A stretch of DNA of 36,801 bases, taken from JBOHPP01 sp050731755 (GTDB taxonomy: Bacteria > Methylomirabilota > Methylomirabilia > Rokubacteriales > CSP1-6). Location of the stretch: positions 1 through 36,801 of the forward strand of contig JBOHPP010000064.1 in assembly GCA_050731755.1 (NCBI GenBank). The letters run 5' to 3'. This document shows positions 18,068-26,913 of the stretch, one piece after another. Position 1 is the first letter of the stretch; every line of letters starts with the position of its first letter. The notes under the pieces were generated by a model. That model was not told where the DNA came from, did not search any database, and was given only the letters and a program-made list of their open reading frames with translations. A program made the position numbers and the translations under genes.

Positions 18068-19129
18068 TCAGCAGATCCTTGGGAGCTGATCCCCCTGCAG
18101 CATGTCCACGATCCGCCGCCCGCCGACCGTCGTCTTGAGGACGACGAGCGCGGCCGCGTCCTGGACGACCTCGCCGACGACGCGCGCCTCGCGGCCCTCC
18201 GAGTGCCGGCGCATCGCCTCGATCACGCGGGCGGCGTCATCGGCAGCCACGACGGCCAGGAGCTTGCCCTCGTTGGCGACGTAGAGCGGGTCCAGGCCGA
18301 GCAATTCGCAGACACCTCGCACCGGCTCACGGACGGGGATCGCCGCCTCGTCGAGCACGATGCCGACCTTCGATCGATGCGCGATCTCGTTCAGCGCCGT
18401 GGCAATGCCGCCGCGCGTGGGATCCCGCAGGCAGTGCACGTCGGCCCCGGTGCCCAGCACGTCGAGGGCGAGCCGGTGGAGCGCCGCCGTGTCGCTGGCC
18501 ACGGGCGTCTCCAGCTCGAGATCCGCCCGGGTCGCCATGACGGCGATACCGTGCTCGGCGATGGCGCCGCTCAGCACGACCACGTCGCCGGGACGGGCGC
18601 GGTCGGCGGAGATCGTCCGGCCGTGCTCGACGACCCCGAGCCCCGTCGTCGTGATGAAACATCCATCGGCCTTGCCGCGGTCGACGACTTTCGTGTCGCC
18701 GGCCACGAGCAGGACGCCGGCGGACTCCGCCGCGGCCCGCATGGAGACCACGATGCGGGCGAGGTCGGCGAGGGGGAAGCCCTCTTCCAGGATGAACGCC
18801 GCGCTCAGGTACAACGGGCGCGCCCCGGCCGTGGCCAGGTCGTTGACGGTGCCGTGGACGGCGAGGGTCCCGATGTCGCCCCCCGGGAAGAACAGCGGCG
18901 TGACGACATAGGCGTCGGTGGTGAACGCCAGCCGGACACCGCCGACGCCGACCAGGGCGTGGTCGTCCAGCTTTTCGAGGTACTCGTTGCGGAACGCGGG
19001 AAGGAAGCACCGCGCGATCAGCTCGGCGGTCATCCGTCCACCGCTGCCGTGCCCGAGCAGGATGCGGTCGCTGTCGCTCAGCGGCATCGGGCAGCTGAGC
19101 GCGAACGCCGTCACGGGTTCAGAGGACAT
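18068..19129 (-). CDS. hypE: Hydrogenase maturation factor HypE
   Basis: HypE (353 residues) dehydrates the carbamoyl group placed on its C-terminal Cys to make thiocyanate, the source of the active-site cyanides. The sequence has the PurM-like start LGHGSGGRMTAELI, the ATP-binding segments TTDAYVVTPLFFPGGDIG and GDTKVVDRG, DPTRGGIATALNEIA, and the diagnostic ending LPRIC with C353 last. It works with HypF, encoded upstream. The start overlaps the SIS-domain gene by 11 nt. A second Met at residue 15 could also serve as start. Confidence 0.96.
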   Translation of the reverse strand: MSSEPVTAFALSCPMPLSDSDRILLGHGSGGRMTAELIARCFLPAFRNEYLEKLDDHALVGVGGVRLAFTTDAYVVTPLFFPGGDIGTLAVHGTVNDLATAGARPLYLSAAFILEEGFPLADLARIVVSMRAAAESAGVLLVAGDTKVVDRGKADGCFITTTGLGVVEHGRTISADRARPGDVVVLSGAIAEHGIAVMATRADLELETPVASDTAALHRLALDVLGTGADVHCLRDPTRGGIATALNEIAHRSKVGIVLDEAAIPVREPVRGVCELLGLDPLYVANEGKLLAVVAADDAARVIEAMRRHSEGREARVVGEVVQDAAALVVLKTTVGGRRIVDMLQGDQLPRIC

Positions 19130-19700
19130 CGTCCTCGCCGAGGGCGACGTGCACCAGATCCCACACGACGTGATAGAGGGCCACGTGGGTCTCCTGGATG
19201 CGGTGGATGCTGAAAGAGGGCACGACGAACGTGTAGTCGGCGAGAACCGCCAGGCGCCCGCCGTCCTTGCCGGTGAACGCGATCGTCAGCAGGCCGAGGT
19301 CCCGGGCCACCTCCAGCGCGTGCACCAGGTTCGGCGACTGGCCGCTCGTGCTCAGGGCCAGGGCCATGTCGCCGGGCCGGGCCAGCAGCCGGAGCTGATC
19401 GCCGAACACCTTGGCGAAGTCGCGGTCGTTGGAGATCGCCGTGACCAGCGCGTTGTCGGTCGTCAGCGCGAGCGCCGGCAGCGGCCGGCGCTTCTCGATG
19501 ATCGGGTGGCAGAACTCCACGGCGACGTGCTGGGCGTCGGTGGCGCCGCCGCCATTGCCCATGACATAGAGCCGACCGCCGCGCTGGAAGGCCATGGCCA
19601 TCGCCCGGGCCAGCGCCTCGATGCGGTCTGCCTCCGCGCGGAAGAACGCCTCCTTCACCTCGGCGCTCTCGCGGGCCTTACGAAGGATCGCGTCCTTCAT
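19119..19700 (-). CDS. SIS-domain phosphosugar isomerase-like protein (GmhA family)
   Basis: A 193-residue protein resembling sedoheptulose 7-phosphate isomerase GmhA: GRLYVMGNGGGATDAQHVAVEF is the sugar-phosphate loop, followed by STSGQSPNLVHAL and the active-site HVALYHVVWD near the end. GmhA-like genes recur inside hyp operons of related hydrogenases without a proven role. The ATG at 19700 overlaps the hypD stop (ATGA), so it belongs to the same translational unit. No other heptose genes are nearby, which argues for a hydrogenase-related function, but that is inference. Confidence 0.88.
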   Translation of the reverse strand: MKDAILRKARESAEVKEAFFRAEADRIEALARAMAMAFQRGGRLYVMGNGGGATDAQHVAVEFCHPIIEKRRPLPALALTTDNALVTAISNDRDFAKVFGDQLRLLARPGDMALALSTSGQSPNLVHALEVARDLGLLTIAFTGKDGGRLAVLADYTFVVPSFSIHRIQETHVALYHVVWDLVHVALGEDDVL

Positions 19701-20803
19701 GGCGCGGGCACCGCCGCCGGGCGGCGGCCGTAGACGTAGTAGGCGGCGCAGGCGCCTTCGGCCGACACCATGGTCGCCCCCAGCGGCGCCGAGGGTGTGC
19801 ACCGGGTGCCGAACGCAAGGCAGTCGGGCGGTCGCTTGAGGCCGCGCAAGATCTGCCCGCTGATGCACTCGGCCGGCTCGTGGGCTTCCAGCGCGGCGAC
19901 CTCGAAGCGGCGCTCGGCGTCGTGGTCGCGGAACTCATAGCGGAGCCGGAGGCCGGACTTGGGGATCGTGCCCATGCCGCGCCACTTCCGGTCGCTCACC
20001 TCGAACACCGACCACATCAATCGCTGCGCGGCGACGTTCCCGGCCCGGCCCACCACCCGGGAGTACTGGTTCTCGACGCCGGCCCGGCCCGCTTCCAGCT
20101 GCCGCACGGCGCGGAGCACGCCGTCCAACAGATCGATGGGCTCGAAGCCGGTGATCACGACGGGCACCCGGTAGTGCCGCGCGATCGCTTCGTACTCGCG
20201 CGTGCCCATCACGGTGCAGACGTGCCCCGGGCCGAGAAACCCCTGCACGCGGTTTCCGGGCGACTGGAGTACCGCCGCGATGGCGGGTGGCACCAGCACG
20301 TGCGAGACCAGCGCCGTGAAGTTCCTCACGCCGAGCGTCCGGGCCCGCTCGACGGCCAGGGCATTGGCCGGCGCCGTGGTCTCGAAGCCGATCGCGAAGA
20401 AGACCACCTCACGCCCGGGGTTGTCCTGGGCGATGCGCACGGCATCGAGCGGCGCGTACACGATGCGCACGTCGGCCCCGGACGACTTCAATTTCAGAAG
20501 ATCGGTGTGGGAGCCGGGGACGCGCAGCATGTCCCCGAACGACGTGAAGATCACGCCGGGCATCCGTGCGATGGCGTGAGCCTTGTCGATCTGCTCGAGC
20601 GGCGTCACGCACACGGGGCAGCCGGGACCGTGCACCAGCTCGATCTCGGCGGGCAGGAGACGGTCGATCCCGTGCTTCACGATGGAGTGCGTCTGCCCGC
20701 CGCAGACCTCCATGAGCGTCCAGGGGCGCGTGGTGGCGCGCCGGATCTCCCCGAGGATCTTGGCGGCCACCCGGCCGTCGCGATACTCGTCGAGGTACTT
20801 CAC
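19697..20803 (-). CDS. hypD: Hydrogenase maturation factor HypD
   Basis: HypD (368 residues, the family's normal size) is the iron-sulfur scaffold on which, with HypC, the Fe(CN)2CO unit is built. Motifs present: MEVCGGQTHSI, HGPGCPVCVTP, IGFETTAPA, GPGHVC and the C-terminal 4Fe-4S region ECISGQILRG...DCLAFGTRC. The GTG start at 20803 gives the canonical (M)KYLDEYRD N-terminus and overlaps the hypC stop as GTGA. Confidence 0.96.
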   Translation of the reverse strand: MKYLDEYRDGRVAAKILGEIRRATTRPWTLMEVCGGQTHSIVKHGIDRLLPAEIELVHGPGCPVCVTPLEQIDKAHAIARMPGVIFTSFGDMLRVPGSHTDLLKLKSSGADVRIVYAPLDAVRIAQDNPGREVVFFAIGFETTAPANALAVERARTLGVRNFTALVSHVLVPPAIAAVLQSPGNRVQGFLGPGHVCTVMGTREYEAIARHYRVPVVITGFEPIDLLDGVLRAVRQLEAGRAGVENQYSRVVGRAGNVAAQRLMWSVFEVSDRKWRGMGTIPKSGLRLRYEFRDHDAERRFEVAALEAHEPAECISGQILRGLKRPPDCLAFGTRCTPSAPLGATMVSAEGACAAYYVYGRRPAAVPAP

Positions 20804-21057
20804 GGGTCCACCGGCGGGACCTGGAGCTCCCCGAGCTGATCGAGCTCCTCGAGGAACCGATACGTCCGCTCGGCCTCCACCGGGTCGACGCGGCTCAGCG
20901 CAAAACCGACGTGGACGAGGACGTAGTCTCCCACCCCAGCCTCCGGGAGGTGCTCGAGGCAGACTTTGCGCACCGTCCCGCCGAAGTCCGCGCGCCCCAT
21001 CCTCAGGCCGCGGTCCTCGAACACCTCGATCACCTTGCCGGGAATCGCCAGACACAT
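20800..21057 (-). CDS. hypC: Hydrogenase maturation chaperone HypC
   Basis: An 85-residue HypC/HybG-type chaperone. The N-terminus MCLAIPGKV has the essential Cys2 that carries the iron unit from HypD to the large subunit. GDYVLVHVGFALSRVD completes the family pattern. Its ATG shares one base with the hypF stop (TGATG). Only one HypC is encoded here, so it must serve both hydrogenases or another copy exists elsewhere. Confidence 0.96.
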   Translation of the reverse strand: MCLAIPGKVIEVFEDRGLRMGRADFGGTVRKVCLEHLPEAGVGDYVLVHVGFALSRVDPVEAERTYRFLEELDQLGELQVPPVDP

Positions 21058-23360
21058 CAGTTGTCGTCTCTCGCCGTCAGCCGTCGGGCCGCCACCGCCG
21101 CCTGACCCAGGGCCAGCCCACCGTCGTTGGCCGGCACGTGATGCTGACTGTAAACCTCGAACCCCCCCGCCTCAAGCGCGGCCCGGGCGGCCTCCAGCAG
21201 CCACACGTTCTGGAAGACGCCCCCGCTCAGCGCAACCGTGGCCACCCCCGTCCGGGCGCGGATGCGCTCGCACACCTGGACGATCACCTCGGCGAGCGTC
21301 GCGTGAAACCGCGCCGAGATGCTCGCCGGCGGTACCTCTCGCAACAGGTCGTCGACGACGCTCCGCACGATATCGAGGGTGCGCACGACGACAGTCCCCT
21401 CGATGTCGTCCAGACGGGTCGGGTACGTCGTGTCCGCGCGCGACTCGGCGAGCGCCTCCAGCTCCATCGCGGCCTGGCCCTCGAACGTGACCCGGTCGCG
21501 CAAGCCGAGGAGGCAGGCCACGGCGTCGAAGAGCCGACCGGCGCTGGAGGTGAGTGGCGCGTTCAGCCCGCGCGTGACGGCGTGGCTCAGCACCCGCCAC
21601 GCCGCCGTATCGAGCCGGCGCACGAACGCCAGGTCGAGACCCGGCATCGTCTCGCCGTAGGCCGCGCCCAGAAAGGCGGCCGCCATCCGCCAGGGCTCAC
21701 GGACCGCCGCCTCGCCGCCCGGCAGCGGCACCAGCTCGAGATGGCCGGCGCGATCGAAGCGTTCCAGGTCGGCGACGAGGAACTCACCGCCCCAGACCTG
21801 ACCGTCGGTTCCGTAGCCGGTGCCGTCCCAGGCGACGCCGATGACGCGCCGGTCGACTCCGTTATCGGCCAGGCAGCTGGCGATGTGCGCGTGGTGATGC
21901 TGGACGGCCACCCGGTCGACGCCGTCGAGTGACCGCGCATACACGGTCGAGCGGTAGGCCGGATGGAGGTCGTGGGCCACGACCGCGGGTGAAAGGCCGA
22001 GGAGCCGCTGGAGATGGTCGATGGCGGCCAGGAACGAGCGGAACGCCCGCTCGCTGCTCAGATCGCCGAGGTGCTGACTGAGGAAGACCTCGGGGCCCCT
22101 GACGAGGGCGACGGTGTTCTTCAGCTCGCCCCCGCAGGCCAGGATGCACGTCGGAGCCGCCACCGGCAGCCGGATGCTCAGGGGGACGTACCCGCGGGAG
22201 CGGCGTACCAGGCGGGGAGCCCCGGCCACCACGCGGGCCACTGAATCATCGCAAGGCACCTGGATCGGACGGTCGTGCACGAGGAACAGGTCCGCCATAC
22301 CGCGCAGGCGGCCGAGCGCCTCGTCGTCGGCGTACGCGATGGCGTCCTCGCTGGCGTTGCCGCTCGTCATCACGAGTGGCCTGGCGACGGCCTGGAGCAG
22401 GAGGTGGTGGAGCGGCGTATAGGGCAGCATGATCCCGAGGTCCCGGCAGCCGGGCGCCACCGCGCCGGCGATTCGGGCTTCCCGGCGCCGGGTCAGGAGC
22501 ACGATCGGTCGGGCCACGGATCGGAGCAGCGCCGCCTCGGCCTCGGAGACGGCGCAGAGCGCCCGGGCAGCCTCCAGGTCCTGCACCATCACCGCCAGCG
22601 GTTTCGCATCGCGCTGCTTCCGCCGGCGCAACTCGGCGACGGCGGCGCGGTTCGTCGCGTCGCAGGCCAGGTGATATCCGCCAACGCCCTTCACGGCGAC
22701 GATGCCGCCGTTCCGGATGGCATCCGCGGTGGCCAGGATGGGGTCCCTCGCCGAACTCGGCGCGTCCGGCCCGTGCAGTGTGAGCGCCGGCCCGCACCCC
22801 GGACAGGCGATGGTCTCGGCGTGGAAGCGCCGGTCGCCCGGATCCTCGTACTCCGCGCGGCAGCACGCACACATCGCGAAGCCCGCCATCGTCGTCCGCT
22901 CGCGATCGTATGGAAGCCCGCACACGATCGTGAACCGGGGGCCGCACGCCGCACAGGTGAGGAGCGGGTAGCCGCGGCGGCGATCGGCCGGGTCCGCGAG
23001 GTCGCGCAGGCAGTCCACGCAGGTGGCGAGGTCCGGGACGGGAGAGAGCTGAGCGCTGCCGTGCCGGACGCTGGCGCCGATGAAAAAGGCCGTCCCGAGG
23101 CCGCGCGGCTCGGCCCACGTGATGGACAGACGATGGGGCCGGCCGGCGGCCGGCGGGATCCGGGCGAGGTCGTCGATGAACTGGCCGACGGCGTCCGCCT
23201 CGCCCTCGACTTCGGCCACCACTCCCTGCAGGGAGTTCCGGACGCAGCCGGCCAGCGCGCGGCGCGCGGCGAGTTGGTACACGACCGGCCGGAACCCGGT
23301 GCCCTGGACGACGCCGTCGATGGTGATCGTACAGCGTCGGAGGCGAGCCGAGACGCTCAT
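21057..23360 (-). CDS. hypF: Carbamoyltransferase HypF
   Basis: HypF (767 residues) makes carbamoyl-adenylate from carbamoyl phosphate and passes the group to HypE. Domains in order: acylphosphatase (about 8-95, GVVQGTGFRPVVYQLA), two CxxC-x18-CxxC zinc modules (CVDC...CAAC and CACC...CPGC), a YrdC-like domain (KGVGGYHLACDA, KPLAVMV) and a Kae1-like domain (QHHHAHIASCLADNGV, WDGTGYG, ALSGGVFQN). The ATG at 23360 has AAGGAG at 4-nt spacing and gives the usual start. It is first in the 13-kb minus-strand operon, so the promoter should lie in 23361-23510. Confidence 0.96.
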   Translation of the reverse strand: MSVSARLRRCTITIDGVVQGTGFRPVVYQLAARRALAGCVRNSLQGVVAEVEGEADAVGQFIDDLARIPPAAGRPHRLSITWAEPRGLGTAFFIGASVRHGSAQLSPVPDLATCVDCLRDLADPADRRRGYPLLTCAACGPRFTIVCGLPYDRERTTMAGFAMCACCRAEYEDPGDRRFHAETIACPGCGPALTLHGPDAPSSARDPILATADAIRNGGIVAVKGVGGYHLACDATNRAAVAELRRRKQRDAKPLAVMVQDLEAARALCAVSEAEAALLRSVARPIVLLTRRREARIAGAVAPGCRDLGIMLPYTPLHHLLLQAVARPLVMTSGNASEDAIAYADDEALGRLRGMADLFLVHDRPIQVPCDDSVARVVAGAPRLVRRSRGYVPLSIRLPVAAPTCILACGGELKNTVALVRGPEVFLSQHLGDLSSERAFRSFLAAIDHLQRLLGLSPAVVAHDLHPAYRSTVYARSLDGVDRVAVQHHHAHIASCLADNGVDRRVIGVAWDGTGYGTDGQVWGGEFLVADLERFDRAGHLELVPLPGGEAAVREPWRMAAAFLGAAYGETMPGLDLAFVRRLDTAAWRVLSHAVTRGLNAPLTSSAGRLFDAVACLLGLRDRVTFEGQAAMELEALAESRADTTYPTRLDDIEGTVVVRTLDIVRSVVDDLLREVPPASISARFHATLAEVIVQVCERIRARTGVATVALSGGVFQNVWLLEAARAALEAGGFEVYSQHHVPANDGGLALGQAAVAARRLTARDDN

Positions 23361-23457
23361 CGAACTCCTTCCCTGCTGACGCCCGCGGCAGACCTGCGCT
23401 AGTGGCTTCACTCTAGAGGCTGGGTCGAGGCGCGTCAAACGGCCGGCCTCCCGTCAG

Positions 23458-23471
23458 TTCGAAAAATCGAA
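23458..23471. promoter_or_regulatory. A-rich palindrome between hypF and the cation exporter
   Basis: TTCGA-AAAA-TCGAA is a perfect palindrome with a 4-nt centre in an otherwise GC-rich divergent region. It lies 98 nt from the hypF start and 40 nt from the exporter start. The 11-mer AAAAATCGAAG is shared with the region before the other hydrogenase genes (5044-5054), in the same orientation. A common operator is possible; nothing identifies the protein. The rest of 23361-23510 shows no clear sigma-54 or sigma-70 site. Confidence 0.35.
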
Positions 23472-23510
23472 GCCGGTCACTCGCGAAGCTCGTTCGGCGA
23501 TAATGGCGAC

Positions 23511-24545
23511 GTGGCCGCACCCGAGGGATCGCACCGGCACGGGCGTCACCAGGACCATGACGGGGGCCACCCCGGCGAGGGCCACGGCCATCGCCACGGA
23601 TTCGTCGCCCAGGAGATCGCGAGCACCCCGCGCGGGATGTGGGCGCTCAAGGTTTCCTTCGCCAGCCTGGTCGTCACCGCGCTGCTCCAGTCGGTGGTCG
23701 TCGCGTTGTCGGGCAGCGTCGCCCTGCTCGCCGACACCATCCACAACTTCGCCGATGCCGCCACGGCGTTACCCCTCGCGGTAGCCTTCTGGCTCGGCCG
23801 CCGGCCGGCGACGCGGCGGTTCACCTACGGCCTCGGGCGGGCGGAAGATTTCGCCGGCCTCCTCATCGTCGCGATCATCCTGCTCAGCGCCGTCGTCGCG
23901 GCGCAGCAAGCGATCGCCAGGCTGTTGCGGCCCCAGCCGGTGGAATACCTGGGCGCGGTCGTCGCCGCCTCCGTGATCGGGTTCCTGGGGAACGAAGCGG
24001 TCGCGATGTTCCGCATCCGGGTCGGACGCCAGATCGGCAGCGCGGCGCTCGTCGCCGACGGCTACCACGCCCGGGTGGACGGCTGGACGAGTCTCGCCGT
24101 CCTCCTCGGCGCCCTCGGGGTGGCCGCCGGCTATCCCCTGGCCGATCCGGTCGTCGGACTGCTCATCTCGGCCGCGATCATGGTGCTCGTCGGCCGGGCG
24201 GCAAGAGATGTCATCCTTCGGATGCTCGACGGCGTGGAGCCGGACACGCTCGAGGCGCTCCGTCACGCGGCCGGGCACGTGCCCGCGGTAGCCGAGGTCA
24301 CCGATGTGCGGGCGCGGTGGGCCGGGCATCGGCTCGACATCGACCTCAGCATCGCGGTGGCGAGGACGATGACCGTGGAGGCCGCGCACGAGGTGGCCAA
24401 GGAGGTCCGCCACCAGTGCCTGCATCATGTGCCGCACGTCGGTCGCGTCCACGTGCACGTGGATCCCGTGGGCCAGGGCGGTGAGGCGCACCACCGGATC
24501 GGCGAGCACGCGCACGACGGCCTTCCCGCGCACGCGCACGACTGA
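23511..24545 (+). CDS. Cation diffusion facilitator, His-rich termini
   Basis: A 344-residue CDF-family divalent-metal exporter with six expected membrane spans. Metal-site motifs are ADTIHNFADA in span 2 and ADGYHARVDG in span 5, both with the H-x3-D spacing. The first 32 residues (HRHGRHQDHDGGHPGEGHGH) and the end (HAHDGLPAHAHD) are His-rich, as in Zn/Co/Ni exporters. The C-terminal cytoplasmic domain is complete. The GTG start is the best in frame but has no strong ribosome site. Being divergent from hypF, it may handle excess nickel; zinc or cobalt is equally possible. Confidence 0.9.
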   Translation: MAAPEGSHRHGRHQDHDGGHPGEGHGHRHGFVAQEIASTPRGMWALKVSFASLVVTALLQSVVVALSGSVALLADTIHNFADAATALPLAVAFWLGRRPATRRFTYGLGRAEDFAGLLIVAIILLSAVVAAQQAIARLLRPQPVEYLGAVVAASVIGFLGNEAVAMFRIRVGRQIGSAALVADGYHARVDGWTSLAVLLGALGVAAGYPLADPVVGLLISAAIMVLVGRAARDVILRMLDGVEPDTLEALRHAAGHVPAVAEVTDVRARWAGHRLDIDLSIAVARTMTVEAAHEVAKEVRHQCLHHVPHVGRVHVHVDPVGQGGEAHHRIGEHAHDGLPAHAHD

Positions 24546-24596
24546 GGGCCCAGCCGCACACCGGGGTTCGGGCGCGCTGTGCTAGCATCTCGCGCC

Positions 24597-25760
24597 ATGG
24601 CGACGTTCCCGGGCTTCACGCTGCCCGACGAGCTGCGCGTCCTCCGCGACCAGGTCCGCCGCTTCATTCGGGAAGAGATCATTCCGCTCGAGCAGCGATT
24701 GGACCCGGACGCCCCGTCGATCCCCGAGGAGGACTTCGAACGCCTCTCGGCCAAGACCAGAGCGGCCGGGCTCTGGGCACTGGGCGCGCCGGAAGAGTAC
24801 GGCGGCGGCGGGCTCGACACCTTCAGCATGTCCGTGGTGCTCGAGGAGATGTCGCAGCACCGTATGGGACTCTACAGCCCCGGCGGCGGCGTCTTCGGCC
24901 GCTACCCGCCCCCCGCCATCTGGGCGGGAAGCAAGGAGCAGATCCAGAAGTACGCGGTGCCCACGATCCGCGAGGGATGGCGGACCTTCTTCGCCATCAC
25001 CGAACCGTCGGGCGGCTCCGATCCGGCGGGCGCCATTCAGACGCGCGCGGAGCGGAAGGGCGACAGGTGGGTGCTCAACGGACGCAAGGTCTTCATCTCG
25101 AACGCCCACAATGCGAAGTGGGGCGTGGTCTTCGCGCGGACCGACAAGGCCAAAGGGCGGGCCGGCATTTCGTGCTTCATCCTGGAGCCGGGCACGCCGG
25201 GGTTCACCGCCAAGAACATCCGCACCATTCGCACGTCGGCCGTTCCCAACGACGTGGTGTTCGAAGACTGCCAGATCCCGGCCGAGAACCTCATCGGCGC
25301 CGAAGGCCAGGGGCTCGATCTTGCCTTCGACCTGCTGGTCAAGAATCGCTTCCCCTACTCCGCCTGCAACCTGGGCGTGGCCGTCGCCGCGCACCGCATG
25401 GCCATCGAGCACGCCAAGCAGCGCTCCACGTTCGGCGTGCCGTTGAGCCAGCGCCAGGCCATTCAATGGATGCTGGCCGACGCCGAGGTCGAGCTACGCG
25501 CCTGCCGCTGGCTCATCTGGGAGGGCGCCTGGAAGGCCGATCGCGGCGAAGACGCCCGGGTGGAGGCCTCCATCGCCAAGCTCTACTCCAGCGAGGTGCT
25601 GGGCCGCGTGATCGATGCCGCCGTGCAGATCCACGGCGGCTACGGCGTGGCCAAGGAGTTCCCGCTGGAGCGCTGGTATCGCGAGGCCCGCGTGCGGCGT
25701 ATCGGCGAAGGGCCGTCGGAGGTGCATCGCATGGTTATCGCTCGCTCGTTGTTCCGCTGA
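24597..25760 (+). CDS. Acyl-CoA dehydrogenase
   Basis: FAD-dependent acyl-CoA dehydrogenase (387 residues). N-terminal helices, then FAITEPSGGSDPAG (flavin and substrate contacts), GRKVFISNAHNAKW, and the C-terminal QIHGGYGVAKEFPLERWYREARV. The Glu in RIGEGPSEVHR is at the place of the MCAD-type catalytic base. ATG at 24597 gives the usual start; an in-frame start 18 nt upstream is possible. It has a short leader with TAGCAT at 24583-24588 that could be a -10 box. First of five genes that look like an acyl-CoA degradation pathway; the substrate is unknown. Confidence 0.92.
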   Translation: MATFPGFTLPDELRVLRDQVRRFIREEIIPLEQRLDPDAPSIPEEDFERLSAKTRAAGLWALGAPEEYGGGGLDTFSMSVVLEEMSQHRMGLYSPGGGVFGRYPPPAIWAGSKEQIQKYAVPTIREGWRTFFAITEPSGGSDPAGAIQTRAERKGDRWVLNGRKVFISNAHNAKWGVVFARTDKAKGRAGISCFILEPGTPGFTAKNIRTIRTSAVPNDVVFEDCQIPAENLIGAEGQGLDLAFDLLVKNRFPYSACNLGVAVAAHRMAIEHAKQRSTFGVPLSQRQAIQWMLADAEVELRACRWLIWEGAWKADRGEDARVEASIAKLYSSEVLGRVIDAAVQIHGGYGVAKEFPLERWYREARVRRIGEGPSEVHRMVIARSLFR

Positions 25761-25776
25761 GCGGGATCCGGCGCCG

Positions 25777-26913
25777 ATGCTGCCGCTGACCGGCATCAAG
25801 GTCGTCGAGCTCGGCCAGAACCTGGCCGGGCCGTTCGCCGGCGAGGTCCTGGCCCACATGGGCGCGGACGTCGTGAAGATCGAGCGCCCCGAAGGCGACG
25901 ATGCCCGTCAGTGGGGTCCGCCGTTCTGGAAGGGAGTCTCGCCCGGCTTTCTGGCCGTGAACGCCAACAAGCGCTCGATCACCGTCGACCTCAAGGACAA
26001 GTCAGCGGTGGCCTGGCTCACGGACTTCATCGGCGAGGCCGACGTTCTGATCCAGAACCACCGTCCCGGCTCGCTGGACGCGCTCGGCCTCGGGCCAGAA
26101 GCCCTCACCGCCCGGTATCCCCGGCTGATCTACTGCTCGGTCTGGGCCTTTGGACCTCGCGGGCCGCTCGCGTTCAGGCCCGCCTACGAGCCGATCGTGC
26201 AGGCCTTTGCCGGGCTGATGTTCATGAACGCGCCCGAGGGCGACCCGCCCACGCGCGTCGGCGCCCCGGTGCTCGACTACGGCACCGGGATGTGGACGGC
26301 CATCGGCGCGCTGGCGGGCCTCGTCAACCGCGCGCAGACCGGACGCGGCTGCGTCGTCGACGCCTCCCTGCTCGAGACCGGCTTGGCGTGGCTCAAGGGC
26401 TCCATCGCGGGCTTCAAGGCCTCGGGCACCGTGTCCGAGCGTCATCGCACCGGCAGCGGTCGGCTGGTGCCCTTCCAGGGCTTCGAGACGAAGACCGGGC
26501 CGATCATCATCGCCGCCGGCAACGACCGGCTCTTCGCCAAGCTGGCCACCGTACTGGGCCATCCCGAGTGGGCGACCGACCCCAAGTTTTCCAACAACGC
26601 GGCTCGTCAGGCCAACAAGATTGCGCTGCTCGGGCAGATCGAGCAGGTCCTCCTCACGCGCAGCAAGGGCGAGTGGATCGATCTCCTCGAGGCGGCTGGC
26701 GTGCCGTGCGCGCCGATCAACAGCCTGTCCGAGGCTCTGGCGCAGCCACAAACCGACGCCCTCGGGCTGATTCAGCCGGTACCCGGCGACGACCTGCCGC
26801 TGGTCGGGCTGCCGCTCTCCTTCAACGGAGTGCGGCCGCCGATTCGCCGGGCGCCGCCCAAGATCGGCGAGCACAACAACGAAGTGCTGGGAAGAAAGGC
26901 GCGCCCATCATGA
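25777..26913 (+). CDS. Family III CoA-transferase (CaiB/BaiF)
   Basis: A 378-residue CoA-transferase that activates a carboxylic acid by moving CoA from another acyl-CoA. Family signatures: LPLTGIKVVELGQNLAGPFAG at the start, GADVVKIERPEGDDAR, NANKRSITVDLK, and the catalytic Asp at D167 in RVGAPVLDYGTG. It starts 16 nt after the acyl-CoA dehydrogenase and its TGA overlaps the next ATG (ATGA). Together with the following genes it suggests uptake of an unusual carboxylate. Confidence 0.93.
   Translation: MLPLTGIKVVELGQNLAGPFAGEVLAHMGADVVKIERPEGDDARQWGPPFWKGVSPGFLAVNANKRSITVDLKDKSAVAWLTDFIGEADVLIQNHRPGSLDALGLGPEALTARYPRLIYCSVWAFGPRGPLAFRPAYEPIVQAFAGLMFMNAPEGDPPTRVGAPVLDYGTGMWTAIGALAGLVNRAQTGRGCVVDASLLETGLAWLKGSIAGFKASGTVSERHRTGSGRLVPFQGFETKTGPIIIAAGNDRLFAKLATVLGHPEWATDPKFSNNAARQANKIALLGQIEQVLLTRSKGEWIDLLEAAGVPCAPINSLSEALAQPQTDALGLIQPVPGDDLPLVGLPLSFNGVRPPIRRAPPKIGEHNNEVLGRKARPS

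Noticed and set aside
16175..19213. Plus-strand open frame of about 1000 codons over the small subunit and hypE
   Set aside because: Antisense to clearly conserved hydrogenase genes. GC-rich third positions remove stops in this frame; the composition is low-complexity Arg/Ala/Asp.
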